Shown piece by piece: positions 17,600 to 26,073 of a DNA stretch of 64,000 bases (position 1 is the stretch's first letter; the number at the start of each line of letters is the position of its first letter). Made by a program: the position numbers and the translations under genes. The notes beneath the pieces were generated by a model, which saw nothing but the letters and a program-made list of their open reading frames with translations, searched no databases and was not told where the DNA came from. Origin of the DNA: Pedobacter sp. Leaf216 (lineage in GTDB: Bacteria; Bacteroidota; Bacteroidia; Sphingobacteriales; Sphingobacteriaceae); contig NZ_LMKM01000012.1 of the NCBI RefSeq assembly GCF_001421515.1, positions 366,335 to 430,334 of the forward strand, read 5' to 3'.

Positions 17600-18609
17600 T
17601 AGTATTTAACTGTTTTATGTAATTCAATTTCATTTGCAGCTTGTAGTGCCTCATTTGGCTGAATAACGTGCAAAGGTTTTAATGTTTCGTAGTGGTTTGA
17701 TGCAATTACCGAAGTATCATCAATATGAGTAGGGTGTTCGATTACCCAATCAGCCGTTGCTTTTTTATCAAAGCGGCAAGTATTACAGATAAACTCTTCT
17801 ACTTCTCCAAACTGATCTTTACGTGCAGTAACACGTAAAACATCTGCTCCTTTATACCAAAGGGTTACTTTACCATTGCATTTTTCGTGATCGCAATCGC
17901 GGTGTGCGTCAACAGGTTTGGTAAACCAAACACGATTTTTAAAACGGAAAGTTTTATCTGTTAAAGCACCTACAGGGCAAACATCAATTACATTTCCTGA
18001 GAAATCGTTATCAACTGCCTGGGTAATATATGTAGAAATTTCTGAGTGATCGCCACGGTTTAAAATACCGTGAACACGTTTATTTGTAATCTGATCAGCT
18101 GTGAAAACGCAACGGTAGCATAATATACAGCGGTTCATGTGCAACTGGATCTTATCACCGATATCGATTCGCTCAAAAGTACGGCGCTCAAACTCATAAC
18201 GTGTTTTTTGCAAGCCGTGCTCGTAACCTAAATTCTGTAAATCGCACTCTCCTGCCTGGTCACAAACAGGGCAATCTAACGGGTGGTTAATCAATAAGAT
18301 CTCTACAACTCCAGCACGCGCTTCCAAAACTTCTGGCGAAGTAATGTTAAGCACTTCCATCCCATCCATTACCGTTGTGCGGCAAGAAGCCACTAATTTA
18401 GGCATAGGGCGTGGATCTTTCTCCGAACCTTTAGTCACTTTTACAATGCAGGTACGGCATTTACCACCACTGCCTTGTAATTTAGAGTAATAGCACATTG
18501 CTGGCGGAACAATATCCCCTCCGATTTGCCTTGCAGCATTCAGAATGGTTGTTCCGTTATCAACCTCTACTGTTATCCCATCTATCGTAACCTTAACTTT
18601 TTCACTCAT
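17599..18609 (-). CDS. nuoG: NADH-quinone oxidoreductase subunit G, short form (Fe-S part only)
   Basis: 336 residues, against roughly 700-900 in classical NuoG. Present are the N1b 2Fe-2S domain (C39, C51, C54, C76), the N3 motif with its histidine ligand (H109, C113, C116, C122), the N4 cluster (C161, C164, C167, C211), and a further Cys set (C239, C244, C275, C278) that corresponds to the start of the molybdopterin-like domain. The rest of that domain is absent and the ORF closes cleanly after about 58 more residues, so this is a natural short form and not a frameshift. It still provides the NADH-to-quinone Fe-S wire. An ORF6N gene separates it from nuoF. Confidence 0.9.
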   Translation of the reverse strand: MSEKVKVTIDGITVEVDNGTTILNAARQIGGDIVPPAMCYYSKLQGSGGKCRTCIVKVTKGSEKDPRPMPKLVASCRTTVMDGMEVLNITSPEVLEARAGVVEILLINHPLDCPVCDQAGECDLQNLGYEHGLQKTRYEFERRTFERIDIGDKIQLHMNRCILCYRCVFTADQITNKRVHGILNRGDHSEISTYITQAVDNDFSGNVIDVCPVGALTDKTFRFKNRVWFTKPVDAHRDCDHEKCNGKVTLWYKGADVLRVTARKDQFGEVEEFICNTCRFDKKATADWVIEHPTHIDDTSVIASNHYETLKPLHVIQPNEALQAANEIELHKTVKY

Positions 18610-18645
18610 GGTTAATGATATTCTTTTTATTTTTTATGCTCATGC

Positions 18646-18670
18646 CGTCATTACGAAGCACGAAGCAATC
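18646..18670. repeat. REP-like half element, CGTCATTACGAAGCACGAAGCAATC
   Basis: 25 bp motif downstream of the ORF6N gene with the same CGTCAT terminus as the other palindromic elements, but here only one arm is present. Motifs of this kind are dispersed in Bacteroidota genomes. Confidence 0.5.
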
Positions 18671-18685
18671 TTTTTTTATAATTTA

Positions 18686-19222
18686 TTACTTCTCTTTCGA
18701 GACTTTGTAACCAATTTGCTTTCTTGGTTCTGCTTTCTGTTCCAGTAATTCATCAAAATATCTGAATATGACTTCAATATTTTTATCTTGATTATCTACT
18801 TCCTTTTTAATCTTTTCTACTTCTAACCGTAATTCTGCATTGCTTAAAACCATTTTACGTAGTGCAACAAAAGCTCTCATAATAGAAATATTTATTTCTC
18901 TTGCTTTTTTACTTTTAAGAATACTTGATAGCATTGCCACACCAGTTTCTGTAAATGCAAAAGGATTCGCTCCTCCCAAACTTTGTCTTGAAGGTATCAC
19001 ATTTTGTGATACCATAATCTCAACTTCTATTTCTGACAAGATGAACATGAAATCATCTGGAAACAAATCTAAGTTTCTTCTTACAGCCTGTTTTAAAGCT
19101 CTATTTTCTATATTATAAAATTCGGCCAATTGAAAATCAAGCATCACTTTTTCCTCTCTGAGTAGAAATATCTTATTAAGAATCATTTCTGTTGGAATTA
19201 ATGATATATCTTCTTTTGGCAT
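18686..19222 (-). CDS. ORF6N-domain DNA-binding protein inserted in the nuo operon
   Basis: 178 residues. The N-terminal ORF6N domain (about 9-125) shows the usual landmarks: an (I)xNKIFLLRxxKVMLDxxLAxFY stretch, RAVRRN-type KQAVRRNLDLFPDDFMF (45-60) and PFAFTETGVAMLSS (87-100). A coiled coil (about 125-160) and a basic tail follow. The family came to light in phages and is common as solitary chromosomal genes in Bacteroidota, and it is thought to bind DNA; no precise function is established. It sits between nuoF and nuoG on the same strand, with spacers of 145 and 76 nt, where complex I operons normally have nothing. Flanking 19 bp palindromic and REP-like sequences suggest a later insertion. 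Confidence 0.85.
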   Translation of the reverse strand: MPKEDISLIPTEMILNKIFLLREEKVMLDFQLAEFYNIENRALKQAVRRNLDLFPDDFMFILSEIEVEIMVSQNVIPSRQSLGGANPFAFTETGVAMLSSILKSKKAREINISIMRAFVALRKMVLSNAELRLEVEKIKKEVDNQDKNIEVIFRYFDELLEQKAEPRKQIGYKVSKEK

Positions 19223-19288
19223 ATATTAATACTTTTATTTCTAAGATCAAAAATTGTGACCTTAGGTTTTAAATTTAAATATTCAAGG

Positions 19289-19307
19289 TGGTCGCAAATT
19301 GCGACCA
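19289..19307. promoter_or_regulatory. 19 bp palindrome upstream of the ORF6N gene, candidate operator
   Basis: TGGTCGCAA-A-TTGCGACCA, a perfect inverted repeat with a one-base centre, 67 nt upstream of the ORF6N start. Related half-sites lie on either side: ATTGTGACC near 19253 and TCGCAAAATGCGCCC near 19343. This arrangement suits a dimeric DNA-binding protein, possibly the ORF6N product itself; that link is inference. Confidence 0.4.
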
Positions 19308-19367
19308 GTTCAATACACCAAAATAACGAACTAAAATTCTAAAATCGCAAAATGCGCCCTTATGATT

Positions 19368-20735
19368 TTATTTCTCTTCAGTTACCGGAGCTTTCTCAAT
19401 CGGATTTGCATAATTTGCAATACCATAATTCTGGCTCTGGCTCTTAACCGGCTCTTTAATGTGCCATTCAAATTCATCTCTGAAGTGACGGATTGCACTG
19501 GCTACTGGCCAGGCTGCAGCATCTCCTAATGGGCAGATGGTGTTTCCTTCAATTTTACGTTGGATATCCCACAATAAATCAACATCTTCCATTTTTCCAT
19601 GGCCGTGTTCGATTTTGTGCAACACTTTCTCCATCCATCCAGTACCTTCACGGCAAGGTGAACACTGTCCACAGCTTTCGTGGTGATAGAAACGTGCGAA
19701 ATTCCAGCTATTACGAACAATACACTGATCCTCGTCAAAAGCAATAAAACCACCAGATCCCATCATGGTACCAGTAGCAAATCCACCTTCTGATAACGAT
19801 TCATAACTCATTAAACGAGGTTCACCGTTAGCATATTTTAAAGTTAAATTAGCTGGAAGGATAGGCACAGATGATCCACCTGCAACTGTTGCTTTTAAGC
19901 GTTTTCCATTGGCAATACCACCACAATATTCGTCAGAGTAAATAAACTCTTCAACTGGTAATCCCAATTCTATTTCATAAACGCCAGGTTTTACTAAATT
20001 ACCTGATGCAGAAATTAACTTTGTGCCTGTACTTCTACCAATACCTATTTTTGCATATTCATCTCCACCATCATTGATAATCGGTACCACTGCAGCAATC
20101 GATTCAACATTGTTTACCACTGTAGGGCAACCGTACAAACCTGCAATTGCAGGGAAAGGCGGTTTAATGCGGGGATTACCCCTCTTGCCCTCTAGCGATT
20201 CTAACAAAGCAGTTTCTTCACCACAGATGTAAGCACCTCCACCTGGCTGAACATATAACTCTAAATCGTAACCTGATCCTAAAATGTTTTTACCCAACCA
20301 TCCGGCAGCTTTAGCTTCAGCAATTGCTTTTTCTAAAATGCGGATCTGAGGCATCATCTCGCCACGTACGTAGATATAAGAAACCTTAGCACCTAATGCG
20401 AAACTCGACACGATCATTCCCTCAATTAATGCATGGGGAATATAAGTCATTAAATAACGGTCTTTAAAAGTTCCTGGTTCAGATTCGTCAGCATTACAAA
20501 CTAAATAGCGCGCAACACCTTCTGGCTTGGCCAAAAAGCTCCATTTCATCCCCGTTGGGAAACCCGCACCTCCGCGACCGCGTAAGCCTGATTTCTTAAC
20601 TTCTTCAACAATCTCTTCAGGAGTTAAAGTTTTAAGGGCTTTTTCCACAGCACGATACCCGCCTTTTTGACGGTAGACTTCAAGTGTATTGATGCCTGGT
20701 ACGTTTATATGCTCAAGTAACAGTTTTCGAGACAT
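19368..20735 (-). CDS. nuoF: NADH-quinone oxidoreductase subunit F
   Basis: NADH-binding subunit that carries FMN and cluster N3 of complex I. The 455-residue protein has the glycine-rich NADH/FMN loop [10 protein letters not shown] at 53-62, the FMN segment with [13 protein letters not shown] at 171-183, and the 4Fe-4S ligands C355, C358, C361 and C401. It follows nuoE after a 75 nt microrepeat spacer. Confidence 0.97.
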   Translation of the reverse strand: MSRKLLLEHINVPGINTLEVYRQKGGYRAVEKALKTLTPEEIVEEVKKSGLRGRGGAGFPTGMKWSFLAKPEGVARYLVCNADESEPGTFKDRYLMTYIPHALIEGMIVSSFALGAKVSYIYVRGEMMPQIRILEKAIAEAKAAGWLGKNILGSGYDLELYVQPGGGAYICGEETALLESLEGKRGNPRIKPPFPAIAGLYGCPTVVNNVESIAAVVPIINDGGDEYAKIGIGRSTGTKLISASGNLVKPGVYEIELGLPVEEFIYSDEYCGGIANGKRLKATVAGGSSVPILPANLTLKYANGEPRLMSYESLSEGGFATGTMMGSGGFIAFDEDQCIVRNSWNFARFYHHESCGQCSPCREGTGWMEKVLHKIEHGHGKMEDVDLLWDIQRKIEGNTICPLGDAAAWPVASAIRHFRDEFEWHIKEPVKSQSQNYGIANYANPIEKAPVTEEK

Positions 20736-20742
20736 TTTAATT

Positions 20743-20820
20743 AGTCTATAGTCTGTAGTCCATAGTCCATAGTCTTAAGTCATAACGACTCTCAACTTAA
20801 GACTCTCGACTTAAGACTTA
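20743..20820. repeat. Microrepeat spacer between nuoE and nuoF
   Basis: Tandem variants of AGTCTATAGTC/AGTCCATAGTC followed by ACTTAAGACTCTCGACTTAAGACTTA. The last repeat unit runs into the nuoE 3' end, so the final Lys-Ser-stop codons of NuoE lie within repeat sequence. Confidence 0.7.
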
Positions 20821-21326
20821 ATTTTCAAATCTTCAATCAATTTATCTACACTTGCCTCGGTAAGGTTTTCGTAGAAAGTATATTCCGGGCTAATTTGTAA
20901 TACCGGACCAAAACCACAGGCAGCTAAACATTCAACTCCTCTAAAGCTGAACAAACCATCGGCAGTAACTTCACCTTCTTTAACACCTAACTTGTTTTCC
21001 AAGTGGTTTAATATTTTTTCGGCACCTACCAGGCAGCAAGGCCCTGTACGACAAACCTCCAAAGCATATTTACCTTGTGGCTTTAAAAAGTACATGGTAT
21101 AAAACGTTGCCACTTCGTAAACTTCAATCGGCTGAATACATAAATACTCGGCAACTTTATCCATAGCCGATGTTGGTACCCAAAGAAATTCAGCCTGTAC
21201 CAAATGCAAAAGTGGTAGTAAGGCCGATTTGCTCTTATCTGCCGGATAACGGCTTTTTACCTCATCAAATTTGGCTATCAATTCTGACGAAAACACTACA
21301 GGTGTTTGTTCTTCTACTTTAAGCAT
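20811..21326 (-). CDS. nuoE: NADH-quinone oxidoreductase subunit E
   Basis: Thioredoxin-like 2Fe-2S (N1a) subunit of the NADH-dehydrogenase module. At 171 residues, the cluster ligands are C92, C97, C133 and C137, in CRTGPC and ECLAAC. Its start overlaps the end of nuoD by 8 nt, which indicates coupling. Confidence 0.96.
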   Translation of the reverse strand: MLKVEEQTPVVFSSELIAKFDEVKSRYPADKSKSALLPLLHLVQAEFLWVPTSAMDKVAEYLCIQPIEVYEVATFYTMYFLKPQGKYALEVCRTGPCCLVGAEKILNHLENKLGVKEGEVTADGLFSFRGVECLAACGFGPVLQISPEYTFYENLTEASVDKLIEDLKIKS

Positions 21327-22533
21327 CTAATTCTCCTGCAATAATATTCATACTACTCATATTGATAATGGCATCAGACAATAACATGCCTTCGCTCATT
21401 GGTGCAAACATCTGGTAGTTTATAAAACTTGGTCTGCGGAAGTGCAAACGATATGGGGTACGGCCGCCATCATTAATAAGATAAAAACCTAACTCGCCAT
21501 TTCCACCTTCAACAGCATGATAAACTTCAGCTTTTGGGGCATCAATTTCACCCATCACAATTTTAAAGTGATAGATCAATGCTTCCATATTGTTGTAAAC
21601 TTCTTGTTTTGGAGGAAGATAAAACTCAGGAACATCTGCATGAAAAATACCTTTTGGCTCTGTTTTTAATTTCACAATTGCCTGTTCGATAATGCGCACA
21701 CTTTGCCACATTTCTTCATTACGCACCAAATATCTGTCGTAAATATCACCACTTGTTCCTACAGGTACTTCAAAATCGAAATCCTGATAAGAAGAATATG
21801 GATCACTTACACGCACATCATAATCTACACCGGTTGCACGCAGAAGCGGGCCTGTCCAGCTGTATTCTAAAGCAGTTTCTTTGGTTACCTCTGCTACACC
21901 AGCCGTTCTATCAATAAAAATACGGTTACGGCTTAACAAGTTTTCGAACTCCTTTAAAGCCTTTGGAAATTCTTTTAAAAACTTATCAATTTTAGCAAAT
22001 GCGATATCATTGAAATCTCTTTCAAAACCACCAATGCGGCCAATATTTGTAGTTAAACGTGCTCCGCAAACTTCTTCAAAAATCTCGTAAATATGTTCAC
22101 GAAATTGGAAAAGATACAAGAAAGTGGTAGTTGCTCCGGTATCCTGACCAATAATGGTGTTACAGATAATGTGATCGGCAATACGCGAAAGCTCCATGAT
22201 GATTACCCTAAGATAATCTACACGTTTCGGCATTTGAATATTTAACAATTTCTCAACCGTCATGTGCCACCCCATATTGTTAATAGGCGAAGAGCAATAA
22301 TTTAAACGGTCAGTAAGTGGTGTAATTTGGTAAAATGGGCGATGCTCGGCAATCTTTTCGAAAGCACGGTGGATATACCCAATTGTAGAAACGCCGCTAA
22401 CAATACGTTCGCCATCTAATTGCAAAACGTTTTGAAAAACGCCGTGTGTTGCAGGGTGAGTTGGACCTAAGTTTAGGGTTACCAGCTCACTTTGCGGATC
22501 GTTATCTGTAAATACCGGATGGTTATGATTCAT
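21319..22533 (-). CDS. nuoD: NADH-quinone oxidoreductase subunit D
   Basis: 49-kDa-type subunit that forms the quinone-reduction site with NuoB. It has 404 residues, with LNLGPTHPATHGVFQ near the N-terminus (the loop with the quinone-site His) and the C-terminal RLHFRRPSF and LLSDAI segments. It is encoded separately from nuoC and not as the fused nuoCD of enterobacteria. It begins 3 nt after nuoC. Confidence 0.97.
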   Translation of the reverse strand: MNHNHPVFTDNDPQSELVTLNLGPTHPATHGVFQNVLQLDGERIVSGVSTIGYIHRAFEKIAEHRPFYQITPLTDRLNYCSSPINNMGWHMTVEKLLNIQMPKRVDYLRVIIMELSRIADHIICNTIIGQDTGATTTFLYLFQFREHIYEIFEEVCGARLTTNIGRIGGFERDFNDIAFAKIDKFLKEFPKALKEFENLLSRNRIFIDRTAGVAEVTKETALEYSWTGPLLRATGVDYDVRVSDPYSSYQDFDFEVPVGTSGDIYDRYLVRNEEMWQSVRIIEQAIVKLKTEPKGIFHADVPEFYLPPKQEVYNNMEALIYHFKIVMGEIDAPKAEVYHAVEGGNGELGFYLINDGGRTPYRLHFRRPSFINYQMFAPMSEGMLLSDAIINMSSMNIIAGELDA

Positions 22534-22536
22534 AAT

Positions 22537-23037
22537 TTACCTTCCAAAAAATTCGTCTTTTTTATCTACTCTGTTCGGATCTTCCAATGGATATTGTTTC
22601 AGCATCGGGTGTACGCCTAAATCGTCCATATTTAAAATACGGCGAAGATCAGGATGCCCTTCAAACTTAACTCCAAATAAATCGTAAGTTTCGCGCTCCA
22701 TCCAATTGGCACCTTTCCAAACATTTGTTGCGGTTGGAATGGTTGGATTTTGTTCTGAAATAAAAACTTTAATCCTGATCCTTTGCTTCTCTACCATGTT
22801 GTGTAAATGATAAACAACGGCAATGCCATGTTCTTTACCTGGATAGTGAACTGCAGTAATATCAGTAAGGAAATTAAATTTTAATTCTTCTTTTAGATGT
22901 GAAAGCACATTGATGATAACATCTTTGTAGGTTACAAAGGTTAATAAACCATACGGCTCAGAAACAGCAGTAACTTTTTCGCCAAACTTTTCAGTTAGTT
23001 TTACGTGGATGTCGTTATTTAACGTCGTTTCTTCCAT
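22537..23037 (-). CDS. nuoC: NADH-quinone oxidoreductase subunit C
   Basis: 30-kDa-type scaffold subunit of the complex I Q-module. The 166-residue protein carries the family signature ERETYDLFGVKFEGHPDLRRI and the closing YPLEDPNRVDKKDEFFGR. Its first base overlaps the nuoB stop. Confidence 0.96.
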   Translation of the reverse strand: MEETTLNNDIHVKLTEKFGEKVTAVSEPYGLLTFVTYKDVIINVLSHLKEELKFNFLTDITAVHYPGKEHGIAVVYHLHNMVEKQRIRIKVFISEQNPTIPTATNVWKGANWMERETYDLFGVKFEGHPDLRRILNMDDLGVHPMLKQYPLEDPNRVDKKDEFFGR

Positions 23038-23579
23038 TATTTAATGCCGTATTGACCTAAAAGATCTTTGTAATAATCAGAATTTCTTCTTCTGCCAGAT
23101 TCGTTTTTCACCAAATCCTGAATACGTTGAAAACCATCTAAAATGGCTTCTGGTCTTGGTGGGCAACCCGGAACATAAACATCCACAGGAATAACCTCAT
23201 CAATACCTTGCAGAACGGAATACGTATCGAAAATACCACCACTACTTGCGCAAGCACCAACAGCCATAACCCAACGAGGCTCTGCCATTTGGATATAAAC
23301 CTGCTTTAATACCGGAGCCATCTTTTTAGCGATAGTTCCCATAACCATTAAAACATCTGCCTGACGGGGAGAAAAACTCAAGCGTTCGGCACCGAAACGA
23401 CCAAGATCGTAGTGAGAACCCATGGTTGCCATAAACTCAATTCCACAACAAGAGGTTGCGAAAGGCAATGGCCATAATGAATTTGAGCGAGCCAAACCGA
23501 TCACTTTATCAAGAGAAGTGGCAAAGAAGCCAGATCCTTCTATTCCTGGAGGCGCATCAACTATATTAATTTCACTCAT
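23037..23579 (-). CDS. nuoB: NADH-quinone oxidoreductase subunit B
   Basis: Carries terminal cluster N2, which donates electrons to quinone. From the ATG at 23579 the protein is 180 residues, with N2 ligands C44, C45, C110 and C139. An in-frame upstream ATG at 23624 would add 15 residues, but that stretch consists of a hairpin plus T-run and has no family counterpart, so the shorter start MSEINIVDAP is preferred. The spacer to nuoA is 230 nt, the longest in the operon. Confidence 0.95.
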   Translation of the reverse strand: MSEINIVDAPPGIEGSGFFATSLDKVIGLARSNSLWPLPFATSCCGIEFMATMGSHYDLGRFGAERLSFSPRQADVLMVMGTIAKKMAPVLKQVYIQMAEPRWVMAVGACASSGGIFDTYSVLQGIDEVIPVDVYVPGCPPRPEAILDGFQRIQDLVKNESGRRRNSDYYKDLLGQYGIK

Positions 23580-23589
23580 GTTTATAAAC

Positions 23590-23620
23590 AAAAAATGCTC
23601 ATCCCTTTGCAGAATGAGCA
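23590..23620 (-). terminator. Terminator-like hairpin immediately upstream of nuoB
   Basis: On the minus strand, TGCTCAT-(11 nt)-ATGAGCA is followed by six T residues and lies about 11 nt before the nuoB ATG. In form it is an intrinsic terminator or attenuator within the nuo operon. The stem is short (7 bp), so it may be partial or serve as an mRNA processing/stability element. Confidence 0.5.
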
Positions 23621-23722
23621 ACAAATTTACAATATTTTAAAGGCAATTAAACTAGGATTACCAGATTTAGAACCTTTCTAAATAACTTGAAAACAGATAC
23701 AGTTAGTGTTCAGGATACACAT

Positions 23723-23807
23723 GCAGTTTTCGGTTCTTAATTTTCAGTTTACAGTTTCAAAACTGACAACCGTAAACTGCCCGCTGCAAACTGATAGTTG
23801 CCGACTG
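23723..23807. repeat. Microrepeat spacer between nuoA and nuoB
   Basis: Degenerate units of GCAGTTT/CAGTTTAC and their complement (GTAAACTGC, GCAAACTGA) alternate, so the tract can pair with itself. Same style as the spacers at 6845 and between the tRNA genes. Confidence 0.6.
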
Positions 23808-23809
23808 AA

Positions 23810-24181
23810 CTAGTTCCAGTCTAAAACTTTTTTCTTAATTACGTAAATGAAACCAAGTAATAATGTACCCATAAAAATAAACATTTCGATCATGCCATCC
23901 ATCTTTAATGCACGAAAATTAACTGCCCATGGATACATAAAGATTACCTCCACATCAAAAAGCACAAATAAGATCGCTACAACGAAATATTTGATGGAGA
24001 AAGGCTGACGGGCATTACCAACAGATTTAACACCAGCCTCAAAAGTTTCCAATTTATCGAGTGTTTTACGCTTTGGACCTAAAAAGTGTGTAGCAACCAA
24101 TGTGGTTACCACGAAACCTAAAGCTACAATTACTTGAAATATAATTGGTAAAAAATCTATGGCCGAACTTTGCGCTTGCAT
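23810..24181 (-). CDS. nuoA: NADH-quinone oxidoreductase subunit A
   Basis: First gene of the complex I operon. The 123-residue, three-helix membrane subunit (ND3 family) has the conserved loop FEAGVKSVGNARQPFSIKYF and the acidic helix LFVLFDVEVIFMYPWAV. A near-consensus promoter lies 20-51 nt upstream, giving a very short 5' UTR. Confidence 0.96.
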   Translation of the reverse strand: MQAQSSAIDFLPIIFQVIVALGFVVTTLVATHFLGPKRKTLDKLETFEAGVKSVGNARQPFSIKYFVVAILFVLFDVEVIFMYPWAVNFRALKMDGMIEMFIFMGTLLLGFIYVIKKKVLDWN

Positions 24182-24200
24182 ATTATTTATTTTTTTGTTG

Positions 24201-24232
24201 CAAAAGTAAAAGAAAAAGGCAGAGTAACCAAA
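24201..24232 (-). promoter_or_regulatory. Candidate Bacteroidota promoter of the nuo operon
   Basis: Minus-strand TTTG (24229-24232), 20 nt, TACTTTTG (24201-24208), matching the TTTG/TAnnTTTG consensus. The -33 TTTG lies in the loop of the terminator that ends the upstream TPR gene. Confidence 0.65.
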
Positions 24233-24244
24233 CTCTGCCTTTTC
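24213..24244 (-). terminator. Intrinsic terminator after the TPR gene
   Basis: GGCAGAG/CTCTGCC stem with an 8 nt loop. In the minus direction it is followed by CTTTTTCTTTT, 22 nt past the TPR stop. The arms are flanked by A and T tracts, so it could work in both directions. Confidence 0.85.
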
Positions 24245-24265
24245 TAAATTATTTAACTTTTTTAA

Positions 24266-25987
24266 TTATTTACCTTTACCTTTTGCTTTTGGAGCAGAAG
24301 CAGGTGACTGCAGTTCTTTTAATCTAGCTGCTGCGTAAGTATCTGCAGGATCAAGTGCTAAACTTTTAGTGAATGCATCTATTGCTTTTGCCTTATCCTT
24401 ATCAGAATACCAAGCACCAATATTGTTATATGATTCAGATAAATTTGTTTTGTTTGCTGCTACTTCCTCAGGCTTAACTAAACTCACATATTTTTCAAAA
24501 TATGGGATACCAGTTCCTTTAGGATTAGTTTTATCATCAATTAAATTGGCTATTCTTCCTCTAGTGAAATAACCCAAAGCAAAGTCAGGAGAAACTTTAG
24601 CTAAGTGACTTAATGCAGAATCCGCTTCAACTAAAGCTGCTGTATTAAAAGGTTTTTTCTCTTTTTGAGCGATATAAGCTTCGTAAAACCTAGTTTGACC
24701 TAAATAGTAATAATTGGTAAGTGAACCTTTTCCGTTAGGATTATATTTAATAGCCATTTGGAAAATTTCAGCTGATTTAGCATATTTTTTAGCTTTCATC
24801 AAAGATAAACCAGCCTCAGCTAAAGCATCTGCATTTGTTGAGTCTATTTTAGCAGCCTCAATAATGTTCATTACAGCTAAACTATCCTGACCAGCTTGCA
24901 ATTGAGATTTACCCAAATAAAGGTAATCATTACCTAAAATTTTAGACTTATCTTTTTCTTTGGCAAAAAACTCAGTCATGTAAGTTAGCGCTTGAGGATA
25001 ATTTTTGTTTTCGTAAGCGGCCCAACCTTTTAATCTTGAAACAACAATTCCTTTAGGATCATTTGCTGGAACCTGTAAAGAAGTAGCTACTTGCTCAAGA
25101 GTTTTAAAATCTTTTGCATAAAATAAGAACTGAGCATAACGCAATTGAGATTCCAAAGATTTATCAGTTAAATCCATGTATTTTTTATAATTCTCGATGC
25201 CTTTTGCTGCTTTTTCTTTATCAACACCAAAGCTACTCCATTGTAAATATAACTCACCTAATTCGCGATAAGCCGGACCATAATTTGCGTCAGCAGCAAT
25301 TACATCCAACAATTCTTTTTCTCCTTCAGGAAAGGCCCTTGATTCTTTATACATTTTACCAATCTGAGTTTTGGCTCTTCTGTTGTTTGGATCCACATCA
25401 CCAACACGCATATACGGACCTAATGCTTCAGAATTTTTCTTTTGCAAAGCATAAGCATCTCCCAATGCCAAGAAAACTTCTGCATCCTTGTCTTTCGAAT
25501 CTAACTCATCTGCTTTTGTAATATTAGCTAAAGCATTTGTAAAATCTGGTTTAGATACATCATCACTAGGTTTATCCTGAGCTAAATATGCTTTACCGAT
25601 ATACAAATAGGTTTTGTAGTCCTTTGCAGCTAATGCTACAGCTTTATCAAAATTAGTTTTAGCAGAAGTAGGGTTGTTAGACAACATATCTGCTTCACCT
25701 AAACCAATAAGGTTTAAGTTGTTTTTAGGATCAGCGGTAATACCTTTGGTAAATACGGCTCTTGCTGAGTCGATATAACCGGTTTTCAAATAAACCAAAC
25801 CAAGATTGTAATAGTTATTACCATCTGATGCTTTTGAGCTCACCAATGATTTAAGCATTGATGATGCTTTCTGATACTGTTCAGCGTCAATGGCTTTTTT
25901 CGCGTCATTTAAATCTTGAGCAAAAACTGCAGAACCCATCAACACTAAACCTACATTTAAGGTTATTGCTTTCTTTAAAATTTTCAT
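24266..25987 (-). CDS. Secreted tetratricopeptide-repeat protein
   Basis: 573 residues with a cleavable signal peptide (about 1-24, ending VFAQ) followed by tandem TPR units over almost the whole length (for example NNYYNLGLVYLKTGYIDSARAVF and ADALAEAGLSLMKAKKYAKSAEIF). A basic Lys/Gly-rich tail closes it. TPR proteins scaffold assemblies; no enzymatic motif is present. It is the last gene of the exbB-exbD-exbD-tonB-PstS-like operon, 86 nt after the PstS-like gene. A periplasmic scaffold role in that system is inference. Confidence 0.85.
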   Translation of the reverse strand: MKILKKAITLNVGLVLMGSAVFAQDLNDAKKAIDAEQYQKASSMLKSLVSSKASDGNNYYNLGLVYLKTGYIDSARAVFTKGITADPKNNLNLIGLGEADMLSNNPTSAKTNFDKAVALAAKDYKTYLYIGKAYLAQDKPSDDVSKPDFTNALANITKADELDSKDKDAEVFLALGDAYALQKKNSEALGPYMRVGDVDPNNRRAKTQIGKMYKESRAFPEGEKELLDVIAADANYGPAYRELGELYLQWSSFGVDKEKAAKGIENYKKYMDLTDKSLESQLRYAQFLFYAKDFKTLEQVATSLQVPANDPKGIVVSRLKGWAAYENKNYPQALTYMTEFFAKEKDKSKILGNDYLYLGKSQLQAGQDSLAVMNIIEAAKIDSTNADALAEAGLSLMKAKKYAKSAEIFQMAIKYNPNGKGSLTNYYYLGQTRFYEAYIAQKEKKPFNTAALVEADSALSHLAKVSPDFALGYFTRGRIANLIDDKTNPKGTGIPYFEKYVSLVKPEEVAANKTNLSESYNNIGAWYSDKDKAKAIDAFTKSLALDPADTYAAARLKELQSPASAPKAKGKGK

Positions 25988-26073
25988 CGGATATTCTGTT
26001 TTTTTATTTAATAAAAATGAAGTGTCTCTTTAGATTTACTTCGTGGTTCAATTTATAGTTTTCTAATTTAATT

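Noticed and set aside
18686..19222. Prophage remnant
   Set aside because: A single ORF6N gene without integrase, att-like direct repeats or other phage genes does not support a prophage.
23580..23624. Upstream ATG giving nuoB 15 extra residues
   Set aside because: The added codons lie in a hairpin plus T-run and have no counterpart in NuoB; the ATG at 23579 gives the usual N-terminus.
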